64,000 nucleotides of DNA. It comes from Spisula solida. Lineage: Eukaryota; Mollusca; Bivalvia; Venerida; Mactridae. Positions 33,364-45,100 of the stretch are shown here, in pieces. Made by a program: the position numbers and the translations under genes. The notes beneath the pieces were generated by a model, which saw nothing but the letters and a program-made list of their open reading frames with translations, was not told the origin of the DNA and made no database searches. The stretch covers positions 1,998,530 through 2,062,529 of the forward strand of contig OX365947.1 in NCBI GenBank assembly GCA_947247005.1. The letters run 5' to 3'. Position 1 is the first letter of the stretch; each line of letters opens with the position of its first letter.

Positions 33364-35962
33364 CCACGTGACCGAGTGGGTAATACATTCCACATTTTGA
33401 GGGGAAGATCGAAGATTTGTGATCAAGTGGTTAATACATTCCACCTCTGGAGGGGAAGATCGAAGGTTTGTGACCGAGTGTCTAATACATTCCGCCACTG
33501 GAGGGGAAGATCGTAGGTTCGTGACCGAGTGGTTAATATACTCCGCCTCTGGAGGGGGGAGGTCAAATGTTCGTGACCCAGTGGTTGATACATTCCGCCT
33601 ATGGAGGGGAAGATCGAAGGTTTGTGACCGAGTGGTTTATACATTCCAACTATGGAGGGAAGATCGAAGGTTCGTGACCGAGTGGTTAATACATTCCACC
33701 TCTGGATGGAAAGATCGAAGGTTCGTGACCGAGTTGTTAATACATTCCAACTCTGGAGGGAAGATCGAAGGTTCGTGACCGAGTGGTTAATACATTCCAC
33801 CTCGGGAGGGAAGATCGAGGGTTCGTGACTGAGTGTCTAATACATTCCACCTCTGGAGGGGAAGATCGAAGGTTTGTGACCGAGTTTCTAATACATTCCA
33901 CCTCTGGAGGGGAAGATCGAAGGTTCGTGACCGAGTGGTTAATACATTCCGCCTCTGGATGGGAAGATCGAAGGTTCGTGACCGAGTGGTTAATACATTC
34001 CACCTCTGGAGGGGAAGATCGAAGGTTCGTGACCGAGTGGTTAATGCATTCCGCCTCTGGAGGGGAAGATCGAAGGTTTGTGACCGAGTGGTTAATACAT
34101 TCCGCCTCTGGTTGGGAAGATTGAAGGTTCGTGACCCAGTGGTTAATACATTCCACCTCTGGAGGGGAAGATCGAAGGTTTGTGACCGAGTGGTTAATGC
34201 ATTCCGCCTCTGGAGGGGAAGATCGAAGGTTTGTGACCGAGTGGTTAATACATTCCACCTCTGCAGGGGAAGGTCGAAGGTTTGTGACCGAGTGGTTAAT
34301 ACATTCCGCCTCTGGTTGGGAAGATTGAAGGTTCGTGACCGAGTGGTTAATACATTCCACCTCTGGAGGGGAAGATCGAAGGTTCGTGACCCAGTGGTTA
34401 ATACATTCCGCCTCTGGAGGGGAAGATCGAAGATTCGTGATCAAGTGGTTAATACATTCCGCCATATGGATGGGAAGATCGAAAGTTCCTGACCAGAGTG
34501 GTTATACATTCCGCCACTGAAGGGGAAGATTGAAGGTTCGTTACCGAGTGGTAAATACATTCCGCCTCTGGAGGGGAAGATCGAAGGTTTGTGACCGAGT
34601 GGTTAATACATTCCAACTCTGGAGGGGAAGATCGAAGGTTCGTGACCGAGTGGTTAATACATTCCACCTCTGCAGGGGAAGGTCGAAGGTTTGTGACCGA
34701 GTGGTTAATACATTCCGCCTCTGGAGGGGAAGATCGAAGGTTTGTGACCGAGTGGTTAATACATTCCGCCTCTGGTTGGGAAGATTGAAGGTTCGTGACC
34801 GAGTGGTTAATGCATTCCGCCTCTGGAGGGGAAGATCGAAGGTTTGTGACCGAGTGGTTAATACATTCCACCTCTGCAGGGGAAGGTCGAAGGTTTGTGA
34901 CCGAGTGGTTAATACATTCCGCCTCTGGTTGGGAAGATTGAAGGTTCGTGACCGAGTGGTTAGTACATTCCGCCTCTGGAGGGGAAGGTCGAAGGTTCGT
35001 GACCGAGTGGTTAATACATTCCGCCTCTGGAGGGGAAGATCGAAGGTTCGTGACCGAGTGGTTAATACATTCCGCCTCTGGAGGGGAAGATCGAAGGTTT
35101 GTGACCGAGTGGTTAATACATTCCGCCTCTGGTTGGGAAGATTGAAGGTTCGTGACCGAGTGGTTAATGCATTCCGCCTCTGGAGGGGAAGATCGAAGGT
35201 TTGTGACCGAGTGGTTAATACATTCCACCTCTGCAGGGGAAGGTCGAAGGTTTGTGACCGAGTGGTTAATACATTCCGCCTCTGGTTGGGAAGATTGAAG
35301 GTTCGTGACCGAGTGGTTAATGCATTCCGCCTCTGGAGGGGAAGATCGAAGGTTTGTGACTGAGTGGTTAATACATTCCGCCTCTGGAGGGGTAGATCGA
35401 AGCTTCGTGTCCGAGTGGTTAATACATTCCGCCTCTGGAGGGGGAGGTCAAATGTTCGTGACCGAGTGGTTAATATATTCCTACTCTGGAGGGGAAGATC
35501 GAAGGTTCGAGACCGAGTGGTTAATACATTCCACCTCTGGAGGGGAAGATCGAAGGTTTGTGACCGAGTGGTTAATACATTCCACCTCTGGAAGGAAGGT
35601 CGAAGGTTTGTGACCGAGTGGTTAATACATTCCACCTCTGGATGGGAAGATCGAAGGTTCGTGACCGAGTGGTTATACATTCCGCCACTGAAGGGGAAGA
35701 TTGAAAGTTCGTGACCGAGTGGTTAACACATTCCGCCTCTGGAGCAGAAGTTCAAAGGTTCGTGACCGAGTGGTTAATACATTCCGCCTCTGGAGGGGAA
35801 GATCGAAGGTTCGTGACCGAGTGGTTAATACACTCCGCCTCTGGAGCGGAAGATCTAAGGTTCGTGACCGAGTGGTTAATACATTCCGCCTCTGGAGGGG
35901 AAGATCGAAGGTTCGTGACCGAGTGGTTAATACATTCCGCCTCTGGAGCGGAAGATCGAATG
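33364..35962. repeat. 51-bp satellite array with higher-order structure
   Basis: About 51 units of TTCGTGACCGAGTGGTTAAT, ACATTCCGCCTCTGGAGGGG, AAGATCGAAGG. Variants TTTGTG/TTCGTG, CACC/CGCC, GGAGGGG/GGTTGGG/GCAGGGG recur in fixed order every seven units (357 bp: e.g. GGTTGGGAAGATTGAAGG at 34768, 34925 region, 35125, 35283 region). Each unit contains A box-like and B box-like motifs of a tRNA. Open frames on both strands result from the 17-codon period. Confidence 0.92.
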
Positions 35963-36783
35963 TTGATTCATGGTATGGGTCTGTACTGAAATGCCTGGTT
36001 GGTACCTTAACTGCTAGATAAACATGATTATCGTACCTACCCGTCAGGTGTTGTGGCATTAGAGAGGTTGCGAAACTTTTGAAAAATTATGAGCCAATGA
36101 TTTTAGGAAGAAATTGCTGAATGCGTCATTTCCCTGAAAATTCTCCTTTAACAACTTGCATTTTAAACCTTCAAATTCGAGTCACATGTGAATACAGTTT
36201 AAGAAAGAAGGCAGAGATACGACCAAACTGACTAGTACAGGAAGAAAAGACAAATTGATCAAAATTTACGGTAACCGTTTAACATGTAGCCATATGGAGA
36301 AATTTATACTTAGTTTATGTACGACCATTTACATTGGTGTTAAGTGAAGAGGTGTAGCTAAATACAATACTAATTGATTTGGTGGGTTTTAATTTTCATA
36401 GGAATTTGACCCATCCAGGATCTAACGAAACATAATGCCACGGCATGCTATATATACACTGGCTACAGACTGGTTGCTGATTCACGTGAATTTCGTTTTA
36501 TAATCTTAGGATTGTCATTTAATTGTTATTAACATCTTGTATAAGTTAATTTCAGTGGTTGAATTGTGATTGGTCTTTCATTTGAAATCAACTGACCAAC
36601 TATCATTGCATAAATGTAATTGTATGCACAAACAAATGCTCTACAGATCTTGTATTTGGACGCCTATAATACAATTAAGCCTGTCGGACAGCCAAATCAC
36701 ACTCGGCTGTCTTATTTTGTCTCGGGCTGTGCACTTGACAAATAAGGCGACCTCGCGTTTTCATTCTCTATCTATAACAGTTT

Positions 36784-37067
36784 AGCAATACCACGTGACG
36801 TTTGGCTACAGGTCAAAGTCGAAATTTGTCAACTTTGGAAAGAAAAATAGCCATAAGTATTTTATTTCATCATCGATTTCTACGAAATATTCGAAATGCT
36901 AGGGGGGAAATTATTTGCTTTTCATGGAAAATTGTATCTTTATCAGCAGGTTTGCTGTTTGGTCCAGCACCCTGTGAAACCGAGGAAAATACAGGTTTCA
37001 CAAGGTGCTGGAAACAACGGTCAAGTTTCGTCTTGGACCTGTAGCCAAATGTCACGTGGTATTGCTA
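36784..37067. mobile_element. Foldback MITE with CACGTG ends, copy 2
   Basis: Same arms as copy 1. The centre is itself palindromic (CACCCTGTGAAACC against GGTTTCACAAGGTG), so the whole element is a near-continuous palindrome. Confidence 0.7.
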
Positions 37068-37324
37068 CACTGTATAATATAAATCCGTATAGAAAACATT
37101 AAATTATTATTATTCCGTTCTGTATATACAATGCTGTCGTGTTATGACGCATTTTCGACTTAAATGGTCTCGTAATAACATAACATAATAGCCTTCTAAT
37201 AAGTATGTTTTTCCCATGAAAAAATTTGCGGAAATTTGATAAAGAGTCAACCTCATTATTAATGCGATCGAATTTCCAGTAACATTGTTTCGCATTGTTT
37301 CTGGGAGTGTAAATAATGCATATT

Positions 37325-37545
37325 ATAGTCCAGTCGGGATAAAAATCCGGTGACGCAGCGGTCGAGTCCACTACAACGGTGAAAAACCAATTATAAAGGC
37401 TTATCTTGTACAAACAACTATAATTTAAATGCTAAACTAACATAGTTACCTTATTTCGCTGTACCTGTTTAGACAATGGTTGTGATTTCTTGCGTACACA
37501 TAAACTGCAACGTCACTGTCACAATATCCTCACTGGACTGTACGA
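37325..37545 (+). repeat. Flanking duplicate, right copy
   Basis: Second copy of 32795-33015, direct orientation. A further pair is 31445-31640 with 36090-36260 (GAAGAAATTGCT, AACAACTTGCAT, GAGTCACATGTGAATACA). Confidence 0.65.
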
Positions 37546-37798
37546 CACAGACGTGAAAAAATGCGTGACGATAATTATTTGTAAACAATTATTACTACAG
37601 TAGTTGATGTAAGTGTGCGATTATGTCCCAGAAAAAATTGCTCCCATGAGACCAACAATTTATTATTTGTCTAGACATTGTGCACGCACATAACAAACAA
37701 TTTCGACAACTAAATGTCGCCAATATGATGCTTGTACAAGACTTGTGTATCAAAGAAAATCTTACCCAACAAATTTATAGCTTAACAAATTCTCATAC

Positions 37799-38020
37799 TT
37801 AAGGTGCGTCTAGACAGTACATTTTGATATACAAGTCACAAGATGTACAGCAAGCCTAACATGGCTTATGAAACACACGTTACTTCCCTCCAAACTATTG
37901 TAAACAATGGAGTTGTACATCTCCAGAAAGTATGTGGTAGAAGTGTACTTCACGTAAATACACAGTACATTTTTGGTCAAAATGTATACACCAAAGTGTA
38001 CTGTGTAAACGCACCTTAAG
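37799..38020. mobile_element. TIR element with TTAAGGTGCGTCTA ends
   Basis: Left end TTAAGGTGCGTCTAGACAGT, right end ACTGTGTAAACGCACCTTAA, with GTACA-rich subterminal sequence. hAT-like by look, no coding. Confidence 0.55.
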
Positions 38021-38229
38021 TTAACATTAAAACCGCGTGAAAATCACTCACGCTTTAAGGAAATACTGTAGCGCACAGACAATCCATAGTCACAAAGTAA
38101 CGACGGCAGCGCCTAGCCACCCACGTAGCATAGAACGAACCATCCATATCCCATAAAATAGAAATTTCAAGCCAGCCTATATACTCAACCCGCAATGAAT
38201 GATATACTGTGGGCTTTGAACTTTCTGCA

Positions 38230-39012
38230 TAATTTATTCACCAGTTACGTGATTCCCGTGATTTGTACATATAATGACGTATATAGGCCAGAATTTTAAA
38301 GTCCAAGAGTTCTGAGATTCCAACATTATGGACACATAATGACGTATGTAGGCCAGAGTTTCTATGTTCCACGAGTTCTGAGATTCCAACATTATGAACG
38401 TATAATGACGTAAGTAGGCCAGAGTTTCTATGTTCCACGAGTTCTGAGATTCCAACATTATGGACGTATAATAACGTAAGTAGGCCAGAGTTTCTATGTT
38501 CCATTAATCCGCAATTCCAATGTTTTGTACGTATAATCGCTTAATGAGACCACAGTTTCTATGATCCACGAGTTCTGAGATTCCCGTGTTTTGTATGTAT
38601 AATGATGTATATAGGCCAGAGTTTCTATGTTCCAAGAGTTCTGAGATTCCAATGTTCTGACATATAATGACGTATTTAGACCTGAGTTTCTATGTTCCAC
38701 GAGTTCTGAGATTCCAATGTTCTGACATATAATGACGTATGTAGACCTGAGTTTCTATGTTCCTCGACTTCTGAGATTCCAATGTTCTGAGATATCATGG
38801 CGTATGTAGATCTGAGTTTCTATGTTCCACGAGTTCTGAGATTCCAATGTTCTGACATATAATGACGTATGTAGACCTGAGTTTCTATGTTCCACGAGTT
38901 CTGAGATTCCAATGTTCTGACATATAATGACGTATTTAGACCTGAGTTTCTATGTTCCACGAGTTCTGAGATTCCAATGTTCTGACATATAATGGCGTAT
39001 GCAGACCTGAGA
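38230..39012. repeat. 65-bp minisatellite
   Basis: About 12 units of roughly 65-66 bp: ATAATGACGTATGTAG, CCAGAGTTTCTATGTTCCAC, GAGTTCTGAGATTCCAA. Two subfamilies: GGCCAGAG early, AGACCTGAG late. Each unit holds a CRE-like TGACGTA. Confidence 0.85.
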
Positions 39013-39024
39013 TTATATGCCAGT

Positions 39025-39325
39025 GTATCTCATAACAAATTATGACACGAAAATAAGTGTATATTCCAGTTTATTTCATAACAGAATAATTATGTCACAA
39101 AAACTTGTGTTTTTGCCAGTTGATCACGTTACAAAATATGACACAAAAACTATGTTATACATAAATTATGCTAGTTTATCTCATAACAAAATATGACACG
39201 AAAATTAGTGTATATGCCAGTTTATTTCATAACAAAATATGACACGAAAATTAGTGTACATGCCAGTTTATTTCATAACAGAATTTGTCACAAAACTAGT
39301 ATATTGGTCAGTTAAACACGTAACA
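39025..39325. repeat. About 46-bp degenerate tandem repeat
   Basis: Five to six units of AAAATATGACACGAAAATTA, GTGTATATGCCAGTTTATTT, CATAAC with drift. Directly follows the 65-bp array. Confidence 0.7.
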
Positions 39326-40247
39326 AATTATTAAAATATATCAGATCCCTTTAAAGATACAGCTCTATATATTATATAATAATAACAATCTAGTTGAAAT
39401 CCTCTTTACTAAAATATCGTTGTTTCTTAAGCCTGTGTCACATCAGTCGCAAGGGTTTCCGTCGCACGATTCAAAGACATAAAAAGTATGTTGAGGTCTT
39501 TGAAGGATTTATTACTCCCGAAATATTTTAAAAATAAAATTGGGGCCGCATACATCCAGACTGATCGCAGACACCACAAGGCTTATGTACGATGATCGTA
39601 CGATGATCGTACGGCTGTCCTTCGCGTCGTGTGAATATCGTAGAATACTGCTGCACATAGCGGTAAATCGTAAAACAAGCGCAGAAAAAGTCGACATGTC
39701 GATTATTTGGTTCGAGACGTTGCGTTCATCTTGCGACGTTGATATTTTGTACGTCAATCGCATAATTGTCTAGATTTTCACAAAAGGTTCCTAAACTTTT
39801 TATCGTAGACAGGTGTACGACTGTTGTAAGGTTGATCAATGCGACACAGGCTTTATACAGATATCCCTGTTTAAGATGTTGCAATTCTTAACCCATATCG
39901 CTGGCTTAGAATTAGAAGGTTTTTATTGAAAGTATGATCATAAGAAGCCATTCATATGCAGATTCCAACCATTATAAGGTTTTATAAGCCAGCGATATGT
40001 TACACGAATGCCACATGTTGCACTGACTATACCGTTGCTGTAAAACAAACTACATGTAGTCAAATCTATGTTTTTCATTTGATAATTACGGATGCAAATA
40101 TTTCAGCTTACTGCTGTACTGCTGTAAGCCGAGTAATCCGCATGATATAGGTTTCCGTTCGTATATTAAAAATTAAGTATTTCGCGACGTAGGAAGTCTA
40201 CATCGGGCTGAGGTACCAGTATAGTTAATTTTAGCCTCACCCAAATA

Positions 40248-40486
40248 CAGGGTGTTAAAAAAGTTTGTTCTCAAAATTAAAATTTATACTTAATTTGATA
40301 GGAGCCATATTCGCACTATACACTAGTCTTTCAATTTCTTACACAAATAGCTTCATTTACTGCTCGAAAGATTAGAGCAACGGTAGAACCCACTTAAATT
40401 TAACCTGAAAATTGTATATTTTTCTGACGTCTGGAAAATAATCTATTGAAACTTAAACATTGAGAACGAAGTTTTTTAACACCCTG
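40248..40486 (+). mobile_element. Mariner-type MITE, copy 2
   Basis: Perfect TA-CAGGGTGTTAAAAAAGTT start and AACACCCTG-TA end. Internal sequence is shared with 7208-7435 in reverse (TTAGAGCAACGGTAGAACC). No transposase. Confidence 0.7.
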
Positions 40487-40865
40487 TACATAATTTGTAT
40501 GGTTATTACTATACATGACAATACAGATATGATATCACAGATAAAACATGCATAATTGCTATGGTCATTCTAAATCAAATTACGAGAGATTTTTTCAAAT
40601 CATGAACAATCACATAAAATACATTGCGAATATTGCAGCCAATATTAAGACATAAACATTGAATAAACAGTTAATATAATAAAAATAATAAAAGATGAAC
40701 TATATTTCTCAGAAAGTCGAGCAGTACTGTTTTACAGAGGTCGAAAGAAATGTAGAGAGTGATTTAAGGGGAGATAACTCAATAATGTTACCGATGTTTC
40801 TAAGCTTCAGTTGTTTTGTTTTAACGTTAATTAACGTCGACAAAACAAAATAAATTTCAAAGGGA

Positions 40866-41097
40866 TAATATTAAGTCAGACAGGGAAGGCAGCACTCAAC
40901 TTAACCAGCCGAGCACAGAAAACATAAAAACACATACAAGGCGTAATGTCCAACCGAACAAGTAAATGACTCGACCATGCTGTCGAAAAGCTTAATGAAC
41001 TAGTTTCAGCAATCAAAAAGCTGAATGACCCAGTTCCAACAGTAACACGGCAGAAATACCTAGTTTTAGCTGTCAGAAGTCCTAAAAAGTTGATAAA
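40866..41097 (+). repeat. Dispersed repeat F, copy 2
   Basis: GGCAGCACTCAACTTAACCA and GTTTTAGCTGTCAGAAGTCC as in the other copies. Confidence 0.45.
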
Positions 41098-41110
41098 ATA
41101 ACAGAATTAA

Positions 41111-41505
41111 AGTTCCATTATGCCTTAAATGGCTATTTTCAAAAAGCAATAACTTGACAACCTGTCTGCAACATGATGCATTTTGAGCACTTTAGTTGAG
41201 CCCCGAAGGTGGAAAACACCATAAGATGGAAGAAAACGAAATAAAACCTCTAGTTGGTTTGTTAACAAATTAACAAAATGTACAGAATAGATGCATAATT
41301 TAAAGTCTAAGGGGAGCAACTCTTGCAAAATTAGTATTTTGTATTCCATACATTTTACTAAATGCGATCTTTGGCATACTATTTCGACAGATATAGTTAA
41401 CATTCTGTCGTCAACTATAGGTCCTTTGTGAAAAACATCTTAATTCTTTGTATTAAGTATATTTACTGGATGATAGGGAAAAAAGTTTGTGAGAGAAAAT
41501 GTTCC
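41111..41505 (+). mobile_element. TTAA-flanked MITE, copy 4
   Basis: Begins after TTAA with AGTTCCATTATGCC; right end degraded near GAGAGAAAATGTTCCC. Lies just 3' of the SLC23 20-bp array. Confidence 0.65.
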
Positions 41506-41589
41506 CTGTTGTTCGCAGTGATAAAACGGATCAGAAACCAAATGTTTACATTAATTGGTGTTCGGATAAACAAAATGTATGTGATGTTG

Positions 41590-41930
41590 AATGGGCGAGG
41601 TTGTGCCATGAATGGCCGAAATGTTCTCTGAATGGCCGATATGTTCCGGGATTTTCCGAGGATGTTCCGTGAATGAATGATATGATCCGAACATGACCGA
41701 GTTGTCCGAACCTAGTCGAAGTGTTCCGTGAATGACCGATATGTTCCGTGAATGACCGAGATGATCCGAACCTGAACGAAGTGCTCCGAACCTGGCCGAA
41801 GTGTCCTTGAATGACCGATATCTTCCATGATTAACCGCGATGATCGGAACATGACCGAGGTGCTCCAAACATGGCCGAAGTGTTCCGTTAATGACCGATG
41901 TGTTCCGTGAATGAGAAATATGTTCAGAAA
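41590..41930. repeat. 20-bp degenerate minisatellite in the SLC23 3' flank
   Basis: About 17 units of ATGTTCCGTGAATGACCGAT with drift (GTGCTCCGAACCTGGCCGAA and similar). Begins within about ten bases of the SLC23 stop codon, so it should form most of the proximal 3' UTR. Confidence 0.8.
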
Positions 41931-41934
41931 GTGT

Positions 41935-42173
41935 TTATATAGGAGTAATGTTAATGCCATGCTCATCAACAAAACCGTCATTTTGAGCACCAACATTTTG
42001 GCGGGAACTTCCATCATATTTTGGTAAACCAGGACAATATCGGAGACACTTCCGGCGCTTTAAACATGCTGGCACCGGTGGATCGTATACCTCTTCACCC
42101 TCTATAAAAGCTATAGGTGAGTCATTTATATCTGGATTTGTCCATGCTATAATTCCACGCTCCTCTTTAGTTC
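41935..42173 (-). CDS. SLC23 exon 11 (residues 515-593, C-terminus)
   Basis: Acceptor TGTATTTCAG then GTKEERGIIAW, the canonical GTxEERG block that follows DNTVPG, a hydrophilic tail with YDPPVPACLKRRKCLRYCPG, and stop TAA at 41935-41937. The tail is cytoplasmic in the family. The stop codon lies within about 10 bases of the 20-bp repeat array on its 3' side. Confidence 0.94.
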
Positions 42174-45100
42174 CTGAAATACACAATGGAACTACTAAAG
42201 TTACTGAACTCACTCAAAAAATATTAAGTCAGACAGGAAAGGTAGCACTCAACTTAACCAGCCGAGCTCAGAAAACATAAAACACATATAAGGCACAATG
42301 CCCAACTGAATATGTAAAACTGCACAAGTCCAAGCTGTAGAAAGGCTAAATGAACTAGTTTCAGCAATCAAAACGCTGAATGCCCAAACTGAATGACTCA
42401 GTTCCAACAGTAAAACGACTGAAATAAATGTACCAAGTTTTAGCTGTCAGAAGTCCTAAAAAATGAAAAATAAGAGTATTAAAAAGTTTAATGTCAATGT
42501 TTCAGCTGAATGACTTAGTTTCAGCAATAAAAAAGATGATCCAGTTTCAACAAGTTTAATGCCTTACTTAGCTAGATGGCCCGCCTGAAAAGCAGAGTGA
42601 AACAGTAGAAAGACCCAGCTCCAATAAGCTGAATACCACAAGCCGAATGACCTACTTTAAACAATTATTCTTCTCAGATTGAATCACCACATTTCAACAG
42701 CAAAGCGGCCGTTGACTTTCAACAAAATATTAAATAAATCAAAGTACTAATGTACTAATACTTGGGGGATATCGCAACTCTTGGTATCTATATAATATTT
42801 AATATAGGGTTTACATCATTCAGATCTCACCAAACGGACCCATAAAGGCAATCCACCCATAAAAAGCCCAATGAACTAGTTTCAACTTTAAAAGGGGGAC
42901 TGAACGGCCTAGTTTTAGCTGAAAAAAAACGTATAAGAAAGATTAAGAATAACAGTAAATTGTAATACATGTATCATGCAGCTGCACAAAAAACGTTTGA
43001 CTATAGCTAGTAAACAGAAATAATATAAGTAAATCTAATTGGATAACGGATGAATGGGCGCAAAAATATGAAAAATAGCACAAAAAACTACACTAAGTCG
43101 TAATTCCATAACTTTACAGCTGCATTATAACGAATCGCATATAATGCGAATTGCGCGAAAGAATCAGATTGGGGATGAAAGAAAAATCGACGGACATGGT
43201 CTCGAATCTTGAAGGGAAATGTGTATGGAATGGGCCGTTGTTTTAACGATATACGCAAACTATTTCACTGAATATATGTTGTAAATTATTTGACACAATG
43301 TCGATCGAACCTATAAACATGAGGCACTAGAAAATAAAACAAAACTAGCAACTAAACTACACAAAATCCAAATTCCATATAAATTCTAGCTGCATACGAA
43401 TTGGATATGGTACAAGTAGCGCGAACGATTCAGAATGGGGACGAAACCGGTCGGGTCTCGATCTCGGCGGGAAATGTATAAACAACAGCGCTTGGAAAAA
43501 AATAGACGCAATATATGTAGCTGAATATCTGAGGTAATATTATGGATAAAACGACGATCAATACTATAAACAAATGCGAAATATTGTAAATAGTGAAAAT
43601 AAGCACACATTATATTAGGAGTTTTTAGCTAAATTGTTATATGAATATTATGAAACCAAACAGTGTAAATTTCGTCTGCTCAACCGTTTACTTTAACAGT
43701 GACATTTTTATCACCCCTCAAAATCCATTAGTCATTTTACAGCGCGTAGGAATTTATTCGCGCAGATACATTAAATCACAGAAACAAACATTTCAAATTA
43801 TCTCGCAATAGAAAGAAGTAAAAATAATTCAATTGCCAGAGACAATTATTGTTAAAAATGATTGAAAATTATGATTTTGGTAGAGATCGGCTGGAACTCG
43901 TTTCTTGCTCGGATGAATTGGTTGTGGAGAAATTACATGGTTAAAATCGTAGTGATTTCTGGATTGTATGTAAAAGCAATACTTGGGGGAAATCCCCCAA
44001 GTAAAAATGAAGTCAGGTACCTTTAATATATATGTTGATAAAAACGTTTCAATATATAAACTTAACATCCAGATACGCGTCCGTTCAACTGCCTGTACAT
44101 GATTTTAACCCTGTCCATTGAGTCGAAAGTCAGAAATGAAAAAAGGATGTTTACGACTATATACAACGTACCTGGAACTGTGTTGTCCAAAATGAAGGCT
44201 ATGAGTCCGCCAAGAAAGTTAGGATTTCCAAGTAACATAATTAACACTTGATCTAATTCGTAGTACCCTGTAACAGGAATGCATGTTTTAGAAGTTATAA
44301 TAATATGAACTAAGGCATTGCCTAAAACAGGTGATCCATTCATACCAACATAATAAATTATTAAAGTTATTAACAGATAAATGATTGGTTGGTTGAAAAT
44401 AAATATTTTTCAAAACTGTTGACAATAAATTGAATAATTTGGGTACGAACCAATTAGGATCCGCTTCGTTTATGATGAAAATCAGCATCGAAAGTTGAGT
44501 TCATTGTATAAATACGTTAATTATGTGTAAAAAAAGACAGTTTTCCTTGTTTAAAACAAGTACTTCAATCTTATAAGCAGTAAGTTTACCGATAATAGGC
44601 TTCCGGCGTTCTGTGCAAGTTTTTCTGTGTATTCCAAAATGGCGGCCAATTTCCTTACTAACCTGGTTTATCTCCCCTTCATTAATGTTTTTAGCGGACT
44701 GGGGTGTTTCGTAATCATACGGAATATTCTTAAAAATCATTAAAACATAAAAGATAATTTATAAGCAACACAGTTTTTGACATTAGTGAATTCGAAATGA
44801 TTTTCATTCACATCCTCAGAGTACCCGTTTCCCGCCAAAACTGGTACACACAAATCTCAGGTCAATAGGGCTGACCAAAATTCGGCTTGGCTAAAACCCC
44901 GCAAGCACGCAATACCTTCGGCCTCGATGGATCACCTATTACCCATATCCAAACGTATCCATGACGTTCAAACGTTTGCTCTATACCAGCTTAAGAGCGA
45001 GCCAATCGGGACACCTCGGACAATTTCTAAAAAATCTGGATTCATGACGGAAAGACCCGAGTAGTTACGTTTGACGGCGAGAAAACAATTGACCGGGGCG

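Noticed and set aside
33419..36059. Many long open frames on both strands with 17-residue repeats (e.g. INHSVTNLRSSPPEAEC)
   Set aside because: The 51-bp period keeps any stop-free frame open throughout. Frames are open on both strands, have no flanking gene signals and follow DNA variants, so they are satellite artefacts.
19109..41403. Shared minus-strand frames in MITE copies 3 and 4 (SHLVKCM..KILILQEL..PLD)
   Set aside because: Similarity reflects the common MITE sequence; other copies have stops in the same frame.
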